NCBI GenBank assembly: GCA_965603015.1
Contig: CBFDBJ010000001.1
Location: 1-64,000 of the forward strand
DNA from: JAUWTJ01 sp965603015
Lineage (GTDB): Bacteria; Pseudomonadota; Alphaproteobacteria; M2410
Direction: 5' to 3'
DNA length: 64,000 nucleotides
Program-made: the position numbers and the translations under genes
Shown: piece after piece, positions 35,018-45,800 of the stretch
How the letters are laid out: each line of letters begins with the position of its first letter
Position numbering within the stretch: the first letter of the stretch is position 1
The notes under the pieces: model-generated
Seen by the model: the letters and a program-made list of their open reading frames with translations, nothing else
What the model was told of the DNA's origin: nothing
Databases searched by the model: none

Positions 35018-36625
35018 ATGTCAGCCCGCCCCCGTGATCCCGAGCCGTCGGGTGCCCGCAAGGCAAGCGCAGAAGATATCACCTTCCTCATGGTCGGATG
35101 TCAGCGCTGTGGCTCGACGTGGGTCGACAGGGCTTTGCGCGGTCATCCCGAAATTCACCTGCCGCCACAGAAACAAACCTACTTCTTTGATTCCAACTAT
35201 GACGACGGCATGGAATGGTATCTGGAGCAGTACGGCCCTCTTAAACCGGGCGCCAAAGCTGTTGGCGAAATCGCCACGAGCTATTGCCTGACCGACATCC
35301 TGCCCCGGGTCGCCCGGGAACTCCCGCACATCAAAATCATCATGAGCGTCCGCGAGCCTGTGGCAAGAGCCCTGAGCTACTACAACAGCCGCAAAGTCAA
35401 ATTTGGCTGGACATCACTTGACGAAGCAATCAAGGATGACCCGCTGATCATTGAGCGCGGCCAATACGCCGATCAGATTGAAACGATCCTGAAACACTTT
35501 CCCAAAGACCGTTTCCTTCTTCTGTTTTACGACGATCTTGTCGCCGATGATCGCGCCTACCTCAAAACTATTCTGCGTTTCCTCGAAGTCGATGAAGATT
35601 ACGACAGTCCGGCGCTGGGCCAGAAAATTCAGGTCTCGGCCTTCGGGCGCAGCCGCAGGCTCGCACGCAAGATGGGCGCAGGCCGCCTCGTGGATATGAT
35701 CAGCGCCAGTCCCGCAGGAGATATGTTGAGGCGAAGGCTGGCCCGCCAGTCCAGTGCCCGCCAGTCCAGCGCCAGAACAGGGACAGGACCTCAATCGCCA
35801 TCCCCCGAAGCCGAACGCCTCGCGTCGCACTACACGTTCGACCCCCACCAGCTCAGAGCATATTGCACTGACCACCCCACAGACGCCTCACGGCAAGACA
35901 GGAACAATAGTATGGAGATCCTGAGCGAGCGAGCACACCCCGCCACAGCGATCGAACCCCTCGAGCCGGGATATCGCAAAAACTGGAACCCGAGCGACTG
36001 GTACCAGGACGTTGCCATCGCCGAGGACTATGACCGCACGCGCTTCAGCTCACTGGCCGGCCGCATCTTTGATGCCCTTGAGAAAAGAGCCTTGCGCAAA
36101 ATTCTTGCCGGACTGCCCGTCGGCGCAACCATCATTGATGCCCCCTGCGGCACCGGGCGCCTTGCAGAAACGCTGCTGGAAGCCGGATACAGAGTGATTG
36201 GCATCGACATCTCCGCTCCCATGCTCGACGTGGCCTCACGCAAGCTGGAGCGCTTTGGCGACCGGTTTGAGGCCCATGTGCGAGATGTCAAATCCATAGA
36301 ACCCGGCGAGTTCAACGCCGATGCCGTCCTGTGCGCCCGCGTGCTGATGCATTTCCCGCTGGCAGAACAAATTGACTTCCTGAAGAAAGTTTCCAGCCTG
36401 ACCGAAGGTCCTGTCATTTTTAACCAGTCCGTCTCCACCCCCTGGCACCGCTTCAGACGGTCCTTGAAAAAACTCCTGCGCAACCAGTCCCCGGCGTCCT
36501 ACCCTCTGGAACGATCTGATCTCGACAATCTTGTGACTGGCGCCGGTCTGAAACTGGAGCACCGGGTCTCCGTCCAGCCGCTGCTCAGCGAAGCCGAGTT
36601 CCAAAAAGGAAGTCGCCACGTTTGA
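35018..36625 (+). CDS. Sulfotransferase-methyltransferase fusion
   Basis: This 535-residue protein has two enzymes in one chain. Residues 20-270 form a sulfotransferase: CQRCGSTWVDRAL is the PAPS-binding loop and IIMSVREPVARALSYYNS the 3'-phosphate-binding motif. A variable linker with a 15-base repeat (35741-35770) leads to a class I SAM methyltransferase in the second half (IIDAPCGTGRLAETLLEAG near 370). The start at 35018 is chosen because GAAGGAAG precedes it; earlier in-frame starts at 34928 (TTG), 34976 and 35000 are weaker. It would sulfate and methylate sugars of the polysaccharide, an inference. Confidence 0.75.
   Translation: MSARPRDPEPSGARKASAEDITFLMVGCQRCGSTWVDRALRGHPEIHLPPQKQTYFFDSNYDDGMEWYLEQYGPLKPGAKAVGEIATSYCLTDILPRVARELPHIKIIMSVREPVARALSYYNSRKVKFGWTSLDEAIKDDPLIIERGQYADQIETILKHFPKDRFLLLFYDDLVADDRAYLKTILRFLEVDEDYDSPALGQKIQVSAFGRSRRLARKMGAGRLVDMISASPAGDMLRRRLARQSSARQSSARTGTGPQSPSPEAERLASHYTFDPHQLRAYCTDHPTDASRQDRNNSMEILSERAHPATAIEPLEPGYRKNWNPSDWYQDVAIAEDYDRTRFSSLAGRIFDALEKRALRKILAGLPVGATIIDAPCGTGRLAETLLEAGYRVIGIDISAPMLDVASRKLERFGDRFEAHVRDVKSIEPGEFNADAVLCARVLMHFPLAEQIDFLKKVSSLTEGPVIFNQSVSTPWHRFRRSLKKLLRNQSPASYPLERSDLDNLVTGAGLKLEHRVSVQPLLSEAEFQKGSRHV
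35741..35770 (+). repeat. 15-base tandem duplication in the fusion linker
   Basis: GCCCGCCAGTCCAGT at 35741-35755 is followed at once by GCCCGCCAGTCCAGC at 35756-35770. It encodes ARQSS twice between the two domains of the fusion protein. In-frame duplication suggests a flexible, tolerant linker. Confidence 0.8.
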
Positions 36626-36677
36626 ATGAAACGCTAGCGTCCATGTGACCCCGACCACGAAACTCTTGAGGCTTTGA

Positions 36678-38033
36678 TTGACTTTGATCGCCAAACTTGC
36701 CGGATCTATAGACGCTCGCCGTCGGCTTCGAAAGCTGGAGCTGGCAAGAGCCGTAAACACGCAAACCGAAGCAAGTCATTTGCTGGTGATCGCCTGGACG
36801 TTTCCGCCTCTTTATGCCACAAGTGTCCACTCACCCTATTCCATGGCTCGAGACGCGGCGCAACCCTTTGACAAGGTCACGGTGCTTTGCGGCATCGATC
36901 AGGAAGGCCATTGGCCGGATGCGGACGCCTCACAGTTTGCCTTGCCGAACAACGTCACCGTTTTGCGCGCAGATGCAGCTTCGCTTTCAAAGACTTCGCA
37001 GAAGCTGATCAAACAGATCGACGGCGGAATCGAGACCGCAATTGTTATGGCTGAACTTGGCATCCGCGCGCTGGTCGACTCACCACCCGACACCATCTTC
37101 GTATCTGGTCCGCGGTTTTCCAATTTTGCCGCAGCGACACTGATCCATCAATACTTCAACAAGAAGCCCCGGCTTTTCCTGCACTATCAGGACGAATGGA
37201 CGGTCAACACTCCTGAATTCATCCGTTCCACTTCTTATGACGAACACTGGGAAAGACGAGCAATTGAGGCAGCATCGGGACTGGTTTTTGTCACCCCCGG
37301 CAAGCGGGATGCCTACATCAACAGCGGTCTCGTACCCTATGAAAAGCCCGCCCTTTTTTGCGGGCTTGGGTGCGAACCTGTGGGCGCTGAGGCGGCACCG
37401 CCAAACAACAGCCAGGCCGGATTGATTTCCTTTGTCGGGAACTCCGGCCCCCAATCTCCTCTGGATCCGTTCCTGACTTGCTTCGTCGAGGCCGCCCAAA
37501 CATTTCCAGAGGATCTGTCAAACATTTCCGTGCAAATAACTGGTCGCCAGCCCCCCGAAACACTGGCACTCATGCAACGTCTTGATAAGGTCTTGCCTGG
37601 GCGCATAAACGTTAGTCCGCCGGTTTCACCGGCCGAGGCAACGCGGCAAATGCAAAGTTCCGAGATTCTCTTGCTGTTGGCCAATACAGTAAACGAGAGC
37701 GTCATCCCGTTGAAGATGTTTGACTATCTTGCACTGGACAAGAATATTCTGGTCTATGGCTCGACAAGTCAAAGCGCCCAAATCGTAAAACAAACTGGCG
37801 CAGGCCTTGTGCTCAAGGAGAATGACCCCGCCGCGCTGGTTGACATCATCCGAAAATTTGACGCCCGGGGGAGCGGACAGACAGCGGACCGCCGTCTGTG
37901 GAGAGATCTCAACAAACGAGCCCTTCTCAATCACAAAATGATTGAGTTCATGCAAACAGGAACCACGACCCCGGACCACCCCGCTCAAATGCTGGAACTC
38001 GCGACGAAGAGAGAACATGCATGCTTACAGTAG
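36678..38033 (+). CDS. Glycosyltransferase family 4-like protein
   Basis: This 451-residue protein has a GT-B layout: VIAWTFPPLYATSVHSP near the N-terminus and a C-terminal domain with ISFVGNSGPQSPL and a late MFDYLALDKNILVYG block. The region between carries a FLHYQDEW segment typical of GT4 proteins. It would act on a lipid-linked glycan. The likely start is a TTG at 36678, with GAGG six bases before it. Its last 13 bases overlap the next gene, so translation is coupled. The segment after 38000 becomes more A+T rich. Confidence 0.75.
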   Translation: MTLIAKLAGSIDARRRLRKLELARAVNTQTEASHLLVIAWTFPPLYATSVHSPYSMARDAAQPFDKVTVLCGIDQEGHWPDADASQFALPNNVTVLRADAASLSKTSQKLIKQIDGGIETAIVMAELGIRALVDSPPDTIFVSGPRFSNFAAATLIHQYFNKKPRLFLHYQDEWTVNTPEFIRSTSYDEHWERRAIEAASGLVFVTPGKRDAYINSGLVPYEKPALFCGLGCEPVGAEAAPPNNSQAGLISFVGNSGPQSPLDPFLTCFVEAAQTFPEDLSNISVQITGRQPPETLALMQRLDKVLPGRINVSPPVSPAEATRQMQSSEILLLLANTVNESVIPLKMFDYLALDKNILVYGSTSQSAQIVKQTGAGLVLKENDPAALVDIIRKFDARGSGQTADRRLWRDLNKRALLNHKMIEFMQTGTTTPDHPAQMLELATKREHACLQ

Positions 38034-38953
38034 TAATCGCGACATACAATGGTGCAACAACAATCGGCCATACCTTACGGCAATTCACTTTGGTCATCCC
38101 ACCAACAGGTGGATGGAAAATCATCGTCGTTGACAATGCCAGCACGGATTCAACACTTGAAATATTGGGCGAGTTCCAAAACCAACTTCCGTTGGAAATC
38201 CATCAAGAGATAAAACGGGGTAAGAATAATGCACTCAATTCTGTCCTGGATCGGTTCGAAGGTGACCTCATCATCTTTACCGATGACGATGTATTGCCCA
38301 AATCGGACTGGCTCATGGCGCTACGCTCTGCGGCAGATACGAACCCGGATGTCGATCTGTTCGGGGGTCGGATTAGCCCGTGTTGGCCAGCATCAGGTGA
38401 CAGGAATCTTGCCACCCTCATTCCGTCCGGACCGGCTTTTGCGATCACAGCGAACAGGCATCCAACCGGCCCAACGAGTGCAGACAATATTTGGGGGCCC
38501 AATATGGCCGTCCGAGCAAGCCTTTTCAACCTAGGAAATAGATTTGATGGAAATGTGGGACCTAGTGCAGGTCAGTACATCATGGGTAGTGAAACGGAGT
38601 TCTTACTCAGAATGGCAAAACAGGGACATCAGGCTTATTGGGTAAACGAGGCCGAAGTGGAACACATCATCCGAGATCATCAATTAACCATAGACTGGAT
38701 TAGCGCCCGTGCTTTCCGCTATGGCCGTGCAAGACTTCGAAATGAGCAAGTAAAACTAATACAGGAACGGTCTGTTCCATGCATTTTTGGAGTTCCTCGC
38801 TGGATCTGGCGCAAGTATATCGTTGCCCGACTTCAAACTCTCACATCACGCTTTTATTCAAATAGCGCAAAGAACGCGCAAACCATCTGGCGCTACGGAG
38901 AACTACGCGGCATGATTTTTGAGGCCAAGTCTATTCAGAGAGAAACACCGTGA
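38021..38953 (+). CDS. Glycosyltransferase family 2
   Basis: This 310-residue protein has a GT-A fold: VVIATYNGATTIGHTL, IIVVDNASTDST, and IIFTDDDVLPK with the metal-binding acidic triplet. A WGPNMAVRASLF segment and a GSETEFLLRM block match family 2 enzymes that extend polysaccharides. It would add a hexose or similar sugar in the cytoplasm. It overlaps the previous gene by 13 bases and the next gene by four, so three genes are translationally coupled. Confidence 0.85.
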   Translation: MLTVVIATYNGATTIGHTLRQFTLVIPPTGGWKIIVVDNASTDSTLEILGEFQNQLPLEIHQEIKRGKNNALNSVLDRFEGDLIIFTDDDVLPKSDWLMALRSAADTNPDVDLFGGRISPCWPASGDRNLATLIPSGPAFAITANRHPTGPTSADNIWGPNMAVRASLFNLGNRFDGNVGPSAGQYIMGSETEFLLRMAKQGHQAYWVNEAEVEHIIRDHQLTIDWISARAFRYGRARLRNEQVKLIQERSVPCIFGVPRWIWRKYIVARLQTLTSRFYSNSAKNAQTIWRYGELRGMIFEAKSIQRETP

Positions 38954-40413
38954 GTCAAGTTCGCTTTGCAATTGTCGTTTCACTGTTAGGCAGGTATGCG
39001 GGGCTTTTGATCAGCTTGACAAGCGTCGTGATAATTTCACGCCTGCTGTCCCCTGATGAGATTGGCCTCTTTTCTGTTAGCGTCACTTTTACCCTGTTGG
39101 CCGGAGTCCTCAGGGAATTTGGCGTTGGTGACTACCTGATTCAAAAGAAAGAGATCCGACAGCACGATCTCAGGGCAAGTTTTACAATTTCAGCTATTAC
39201 CTCCTGGGTTTTGGCCCTTGCGATAATTCTGTCTCGCAATCCAGTTGCAGAATTCTATAACTCGCCGGAAATGGTCTCGGTTCTGTCCCTGTTATCACTT
39301 AATTTTGTGGTGACTCCGTTTGGTGTCGTTGCAAACGCATTATTACGCAGAGATATGAAGTTCGGGGCAGTCTCCGCCATCGAAGCTGCATCAGCGGCCG
39401 TCGGCGCCGCAACAGCGATCATACTTGCCTACATGGGGGCCAGTTTCATGGCATTGGCCTGGGGCGCCGTGGTAAGGTCACTTTTCAGAGTTATTCTGGT
39501 TGCCGCAATTCGCCCAACAGAAATATTCTATATGCCGACGATAAAAAATCTTGGCGAAGTTTTTCGCTTTGGCTCCATGTCTGCCGGCTGGGTCATAATC
39601 GCTCAAATAGGAATCTATGCTCCAGACTTGATTCTGGGTCGCGTATTGTCAATGTCAGCAGTCGCCTACTTCAGTCGCGCTCAAACCATCGTCAGGCTCT
39701 TTCAAACCGGCGTGCAGCAGGCACTCTATCCTGTAGCGCAATCCTACCTGGCCGATTCTGCGCGCCACTCCAGACAGGCCGCCAAAATCGATTACCTCAA
39801 AACAGTCTCTTTGATCACAGGTATAGCCTGGCCATTTTTCGGCTCTGTCATGATTATAACCGGCAACATCATTGATATTATTTTCGGCGATCAATGGACG
39901 GCAAGTATACCTGCTGCCAAGATCCTCTGTATTGGAGCTATTATCTATTCTCCAGTTTCCTTTTCTCCCGGATTCTTCCTTGCCCTGGGAGAAATCAAGA
40001 AAAACCTCGTGCGTGATATTATCTTGCAGCCGCTGCGAGTCGCCCTCATTCTTGCGGCGGCGACAATCAATCTTGAGGCCGTGGCTTGGGCCATTGTGAT
40101 AACACACACTGTCGCCGTAGTAATCGTCCACGCTCAACTAAAGTCGTCAATTGGCTTGACGCCTCAAGAACATCTGCTTTCTCTAAAGGGAAGTTTTCTC
40201 GTGAGCATTATACCAATCGCCCTTTGTGGTGCATTGACTTTCGGGTTTACATTTATTGCCGCTCCGAAACTCCTGGAGCTACTTGTCACAGGATTCATTG
40301 TCGCAATTTTCTGGTTGCTTTCATTCAGAAAAATCGAACACCCCCTCGGAAAGGAAATCAAAGGATTGGTCAAATACCTACCCAAATTCCGAACCAGGAG
40401 CTCCAAATCTTAG
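38950..40413 (+). CDS. Second Wzx-type flippase
   Basis: This 487-residue protein contains about 12-14 hydrophobic segments and begins VVSLLGRYAGLLISL and then VVIISRLLSPDEIGLFSV, a Wzx/MATE flippase pattern. It starts at a GTG whose last bases overlap the previous stop (GTGA). Two flippases in one cassette (the other at 31170) suggests two repeat units or a fused locus. The gene is notably A+T rich compared with the XrtA block, and may have been acquired with its neighbours. Confidence 0.85.
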   Translation: MSQVRFAIVVSLLGRYAGLLISLTSVVIISRLLSPDEIGLFSVSVTFTLLAGVLREFGVGDYLIQKKEIRQHDLRASFTISAITSWVLALAIILSRNPVAEFYNSPEMVSVLSLLSLNFVVTPFGVVANALLRRDMKFGAVSAIEAASAAVGAATAIILAYMGASFMALAWGAVVRSLFRVILVAAIRPTEIFYMPTIKNLGEVFRFGSMSAGWVIIAQIGIYAPDLILGRVLSMSAVAYFSRAQTIVRLFQTGVQQALYPVAQSYLADSARHSRQAAKIDYLKTVSLITGIAWPFFGSVMIITGNIIDIIFGDQWTASIPAAKILCIGAIIYSPVSFSPGFFLALGEIKKNLVRDIILQPLRVALILAAATINLEAVAWAIVITHTVAVVIVHAQLKSSIGLTPQEHLLSLKGSFLVSIIPIALCGALTFGFTFIAAPKLLELLVTGFIVAIFWLLSFRKIEHPLGKEIKGLVKYLPKFRTRSSKS

Positions 40414-40437
40414 CCCTGTCACACTCTTACAAATACA

Positions 40438-41220
40438 CTATTTTGAACTCGCCTTTGCACCCAAAACCATACCCTTCTCCGCTCTGACTGATTTAAAAGT
40501 GAATTCGAAAAACTCAGCTCTCCACTTTTGGACAACATTCTTCTCCATCACCCTGTCAGCATCATCAAGGAAAACGAGACCGCCGTCTCTTATGGCAGGG
40601 AACAGGACTGGCCCGGCAGGATATCGGCTGAGATCTCCAAGATACTCCGGAGGGCCATCAACAATCAGTATGTCAATTTTTTTCGGTTGATCTTCCAAAG
40701 CATACCAGCAAAAACTGTCAGAACCACAGTGAACATCGGAAAGTGGTGCGTGCCGACACTCGACCCATGAGCTCAAGTCTTTTTCCTCGAGTCTGTCTCT
40801 TGTTTCCTGCAAATAACTTTCTTCATGATCAAAGCTATAAAGCTTACCCTTCCTATTCAGCTCAAGGCACCGGCCGACGACCAGCGTGGACACGCCTCCG
40901 CCCAGTTCAACAACCACATCCGGGGCTTCTTTGAGAACCGTACGCGCCACCTCATACAAAAAGTCCGGTGAAGCAGCCCAGTCCCGGGTTGGAGGCAGCG
41001 ATCCGATTGGCCAATCCAGCAACTGGCAAAGTTGAAGCAAAATTTCCTGTTGGCGCCCTTGTTCCAAAACCGACGTAACAATGGTCTCTTCAAGGTCGAC
41101 CTGGATTGATCTCACTTTCCAAAAGATCTTTCTGACCAACAAATAATTGACACCGACAACAATCAAGACGGCCATCATCAAGACGACCATCACCACGTCA
41201 GTCAACCAGGGAAATATCAT
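40438..41220 (-). CDS. Membrane-anchored class I SAM methyltransferase-like protein
   Basis: This is a 260-residue protein. A single hydrophobic anchor spans residues 9-30. The cytoplasmic domain has motif I (VVVELGGGVSTLVVG), a later FDHEESYLQETRDRL segment with the ribose-binding acidic residue, and LIVDGPPEYLGDLSRYP. The pattern fits O-methyltransferases and FkbM-like enzymes. AAGGAGA eight bases upstream supports the start. It is on the same strand as the asparagine-synthase-like gene, 31 bases after it, so they are probably in one transcript. Substrate unknown. Confidence 0.7.
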   Translation of the reverse strand: MIFPWLTDVVMVVLMMAVLIVVGVNYLLVRKIFWKVRSIQVDLEETIVTSVLEQGRQQEILLQLCQLLDWPIGSLPPTRDWAASPDFLYEVARTVLKEAPDVVVELGGGVSTLVVGRCLELNRKGKLYSFDHEESYLQETRDRLEEKDLSSWVECRHAPLSDVHCGSDSFCWYALEDQPKKIDILIVDGPPEYLGDLSRYPAGPVLFPAIRDGGLVFLDDADRVMEKNVVQKWRAEFFEFTFKSVRAEKGMVLGAKASSK

Positions 41221-41251
41221 TTAGGACTTCTCCTTGAGTATATTCAAACTG

Positions 41252-42748
41252 TTACACCGTCGCTCGCTGACCCAACTGGGCAAGATAGACAATCATTTGA
41301 GGACGCAGCCAAGGCTCATCACTTTTGAACTTTATTGCATTGTGGATAACTCGCGGTAAGACTTTCTTTGTATTCAGAACTTCAGATGACAGATGCTTCA
41401 TCAGAAACCAGGATAGAGACGTGGACTGCAGACGCCAATGCATCTGTGAAACAGGCTCTACGACATCGGTGTCCTCAAAGGGAATATCGCTATACGCGGG
41501 ATATCCTTGTCCAATGGCATCTTCTTGAAACTTCCTGCGATGGAAAAATTCGAAGGGGCAAGAAGCTAGAAAATCAAACAACCGCGGTACAAGAAACGGC
41601 ATACTTACGTCCGTCCCGTCGCTTAAAATTCGAAGCGGAGATAACACTATCTCTCGTCGTGCTTTATTCCAAACCGAAAAAGAGGCTAGTGGATTGGGTA
41701 AATCCATACAAAGTTTCAGCTCGACCGCCAACTCGTGGGCAAGATCAATATACTCAATCTTACAATTCAAATCGCGAGAAATCATTAGCCTCTGGACTGC
41801 ACTGCTAAGGACAGAATTTCGCTCCGAAAGAAACTCTTCTGCAAGTTCATCTGTTCGCCGCTCCCGAACTAATTGCTCAAAAGCAGGACTCTGAAAGCGA
41901 TTAGCTGCCAGGTTTCCTCCACCAAACCCATCAAATATAGCGTCTGCTTCAGTAGACAAATATCTTCCGACAGGCACTAGCCAGCCATGCTCATCAGCAC
42001 AATAGTTTGTGTTCTGGTTTTTCAGATTTTCGTCTTTGAGCCAACGACTACTCCTGGGCAGTGCCACATGGCGCACTCCAACCCGCGATGCAAGTGACTT
42101 TGCAATACGCTTGTCCTCGCCTGGTAGTGGAGGAAGCGGGTCAACGGTTACACATTGATCGGGAAGCCGCCCCTGCCTTGCCAGTTCCAAAAGAATATGA
42201 CGCGAGTCCCTGCCGCCGCTAAGAGGTAACACCAGTCGCCCCTCAGGTCGAAGCTCGTCAATCGCTTGTGAAAAAAGGTCAAGGAAAATCTCTATCGCTT
42301 CATCGCGGGTCCCGTCAAATCTCCCAACATCCGGCTTGCTGGATTCCAGCTTGAGCGAGCCTTCCTGCCACTCTATCCTGCCTCCCGGCGACAGAGCCTG
42401 GATGTGCTTGAAAGAAGTCTTGCCTCCAATGTGATATCCGAGCCTGACGAATAACCCCAGCGCCAAAGCGTCAATCTCGCGCGGCGCCCCCAAGTCCAGA
42501 AGCTTGTCAATTGAGTCTGAAATCGCAAAATTTGCACCCCACTGCGAATAGTAAAGGGGAACCATTCCGTATCTATCACCCTCTACTTCCAGCTGATTTC
42601 CGGACCATCGCCAGGATGCAGAAAACCCGGAACAATCCCCCGCTCCACTTTGATTGTAGCCAAAGGAGTATTGAGTTTGACCGACGCTGGTGACAGAGCC
42701 ATCCAGCTCTCTGGTCACCTTGAAAAATGAAGGATTATCAATCAACAT
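41252..42748 (-). CDS. Asparagine-synthase-like protein with degenerate amidotransferase half
   Basis: This is a 498-residue protein. The C-terminal half has the ATP-pyrophosphatase loop LPLSGGRDSRHILLE, typical of asparagine synthetase and related amide-bond-forming enzymes. The N-terminal 120 residues look like a remnant of the glutamine amidotransferase fold but lack the N-terminal cysteine (it starts MLIDNPS). It therefore cannot hydrolyse glutamine in the usual way and may use free ammonia or another amine. A similar but complete enzyme lies at 57716-59641. GAGG eight bases upstream supports the start. Confidence 0.75.
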   Translation of the reverse strand: MLIDNPSFFKVTRELDGSVTSVGQTQYSFGYNQSGAGDCSGFSASWRWSGNQLEVEGDRYGMVPLYYSQWGANFAISDSIDKLLDLGAPREIDALALGLFVRLGYHIGGKTSFKHIQALSPGGRIEWQEGSLKLESSKPDVGRFDGTRDEAIEIFLDLFSQAIDELRPEGRLVLPLSGGRDSRHILLELARQGRLPDQCVTVDPLPPLPGEDKRIAKSLASRVGVRHVALPRSSRWLKDENLKNQNTNYCADEHGWLVPVGRYLSTEADAIFDGFGGGNLAANRFQSPAFEQLVRERRTDELAEEFLSERNSVLSSAVQRLMISRDLNCKIEYIDLAHELAVELKLCMDLPNPLASFSVWNKARREIVLSPLRILSDGTDVSMPFLVPRLFDFLASCPFEFFHRRKFQEDAIGQGYPAYSDIPFEDTDVVEPVSQMHWRLQSTSLSWFLMKHLSSEVLNTKKVLPRVIHNAIKFKSDEPWLRPQMIVYLAQLGQRATV

Positions 42749-42850
42749 TAGGGTAAACCTCAGTCCTGATACGGCACTTTGGTTTACGTCAGAAAGATTA
42801 AGGAAGCAACCATGGCGTCACTGACGATTCCGATATGAAATCAACAGACT

Positions 42851-45800
42851 TTAACCGCCGATGGTGAAGTCCACTTTGGCAATATCGGCTTCAAGCAATC
42901 CCTCCAACAGGATTTGGTCCCCGCTGCCAAAGTTAATCAAAACCCCCTCCGCAACGGCTGTCATTGCCGCAGTCACTTCAGCGGCCGTCAGCGTGCCATC
43001 GCCCATAGATGCCGATAACATCAAACTGTCTTCAAGCACGTCGAAATCACTAATCGTATCCGCACCAAACCCAGATCCGGAATAGGCGAACTCATCAGCA
43101 CCCGATCCGCCGATCAGAATATCGTCGCCCGCTTCGCCAGACAATTTGTCATTACCGCCATTTCCGATGAGCCAGTCGGCGCCGGCGCCGCCCGCAATGA
43201 TATTGGCAGCGTTATCCCCTATCAGCATTTCGTTCTGACTGTTCCCCGTCCACGAGCTTCCAACATGAATATTACTGTGATCCAGGTAGGACCCGTCGGA
43301 CATTCTCGGCATCAAGAGCCATCTCGGCAAGCTCAGATAACCGTGGGTATTGGCCGCGCTGAACGCGCCGGAATCATAAGCATCTGCCATCAAAAAGCCA
43401 TAAGCTTCGACTGAGGCAGTGGATTGCGTATACGTAATCAATGTCGCCAAAGCAGCAGCAGCAGAGGCCACGTAATCAGTACCATGAGAAGCATCGGCTA
43501 TAGATGTTGTTCGCTCAAGAGGGTCCAATCCAAATGTATAATTCGAGAGCTCAGCCCATGTATCCGCGCGATCCGAACCATCTGCAAGGTCGATCTGGAA
43601 ACGGTACGCGGATCCTAGATAGGGATCGAACCCCTGATCAGCGCTCGTAAAGCGTCCGGAAAAGAAGTTTTCCGACCAGTTCAACAAATCCACGGCCTGA
43701 TCAAAACCGCGATCTGCGGCAAGCCCAAGCGCTGACACAAGATAATCCTGCATCCAGGGCGATGTCCGGCCCCGGTCATCGCCATAAGAGTAGTTGAGCA
43801 TATCAAAGAAGAAACCTTCATGAAATTCAGACTCGAATCAACAGCCGCCGAAAAATAATTTTCAAGTAAATGTCCATCAGGCACTGCAAAATCAGCATCG
43901 GTAATTGTCCTCAATGACCAGGCTGACCCTCGAACCTGCTGACCCGCCGCCTCATCAAGGACGAGCAGACCACCTTCTCCGCTTGCACGAAATCCCGGAT
44001 CAATCTTGGCAATTGTCCACGTCGCCTGGCCGAGAAGGTTATCGAGGTGATATTTGTCACCGGTTGTCAGGTAGGGCAGGAAACTCAGAGCCGGCTGATG
44101 CGAGGTATCCGGCGTCCAGCCACCCTTGTCCGCAGTGTAGGACGTTGCCAGCGCGTCGGTTCCGCCAGATTGGCGATAATCGATCCAAAGGCCAGGACGA
44201 TCACTGACGCTCACATAGGTGCCCGTCGCTTCGTCGACAAAGTGCCAGGGCACGCTGCCAGCAGCGTCCGCATTGCCCATCATGACGTCAAACGCATCCT
44301 CATCCTGGCTCACCAGATAACGCGCTGTCCAGCCAGACAAAAGGCCAATATCGGCCCGTCCGCCAGTTTGTGGCATATAGGTCTGGATTGTCCCGTTACC
44401 CATCGGCCCAAAATCGGCACCAAGGCCATCGTCGAGTACAGCCGCATTCACCCCCAAACTCGTATCGTAATGCGGGATCGCGCCTGTGGCCGCCATATAG
44501 TCGACATCGAAGGTAATAAAGGCATCCGGCTCGCCGTTGGCCCAGACCTGCGTGTGCCAGTTGGCGTTGCGGTGGTGAGCGATGTCGAGATCCTGGAAGA
44601 CGATGTCGCCGCCCTCGACAATCGTGGCGCCATACTGGAAGGTCTCAATCCCGGCGGTATAGGTGCTCTCGCTGGCCACCGTCACATCCGTGCGGACCTC
44701 ACCATTGGCGTAGACGCGCACATCAAAGCGCAATTCCAGATGGTCGTGGCCCGGGAGCTTGGCGTTAAACGAAAATTCCGACGCAGACGGACCATCGATC
44801 CAGGTCTCAATCGTGCCGGCATCAATCGCGGCCTGCATCCAGGTTGCGGCATCAACAACATGGTTGGTCGTCGTGCCATCACCGTTATCGAGATCAATCT
44901 TGACCTGAAGGTCATAACCGGGCGCAAGCACGTCGGCTGTCGTAAGATCAGCGCCTGCCAGCCCCGTATCCTGCAATGTCAGGATGGCATCGACGCTTTG
45001 ACCCGCACCGAGCGCCGGTGTCACCATGGTCAGGATGGCATGTTTGGCCGATCCGTCGTCGTAGGTTGCCTTGACGTCGACCTGGACCTGATATTCCAGA
45101 CCATCGATAATCGCAACGAGGCCCTTGCCGATCGGCAGGTCGCCCTGAACGAATACATGGCCGAAGGTCTTGTAGTCACCCACGATCGAGGACGCGGTAT
45201 TATTCTCAACGCCGATCACAACGATCTCGCCCTCGCCAAGCGGAATGGTTGAAACCGTTGGCTCAGGCGTCGGCACCGGATCCGACACCGGACCGACCGA
45301 ACTCGGCGCTGCCCCGGCCCAGGCCACAACATCCACCGTCACAACGCCGTCAACCACGGCAATCGAGCCATCGGCGCTCTCCTGCGCTTCGGCAACAATC
45401 GCCAGCTGGAAGTCGCTTGTGATACTGGGTGGCAGATCAATGGTCACACCGGCAATGTCTCCTGCGCTCAAGAGCCAGCTGCCGTCGCTCTGGGCGGCGC
45501 CGGCGCTCAAGGTTGCACCTGTCGGCAGGCCGCTGACGCGCACCTGCAGGGTCTCCGAGCCGTCAGTGTCGGTCAAAGCCGCCGAAATGTCGAGAGGCAC
45601 CCGCAAAGTGTCGGTCCCGTTGGGGAATTCCGCCGTGATGGTGCCAGGAACGCTCATGGTTGGCAGGTCGGCCGCATCCAGAGGCACCGGAACCGTCCCG
45701 GCAGCGCTCGCGCTCTGCAGCGCATCAACCTCGTATAGATCAGATCCGAAACGAATTCGTTCAATCCCGGTGAGGCTGTCATTGACAGTAGTCCCGTCCG

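Noticed and set aside
44047..45252. A 401-codon open frame on the plus strand inside the RTX gene
   Set aside because: It is antisense to a well-supported RTX protein and its residues are low-complexity, as expected from a shadow.
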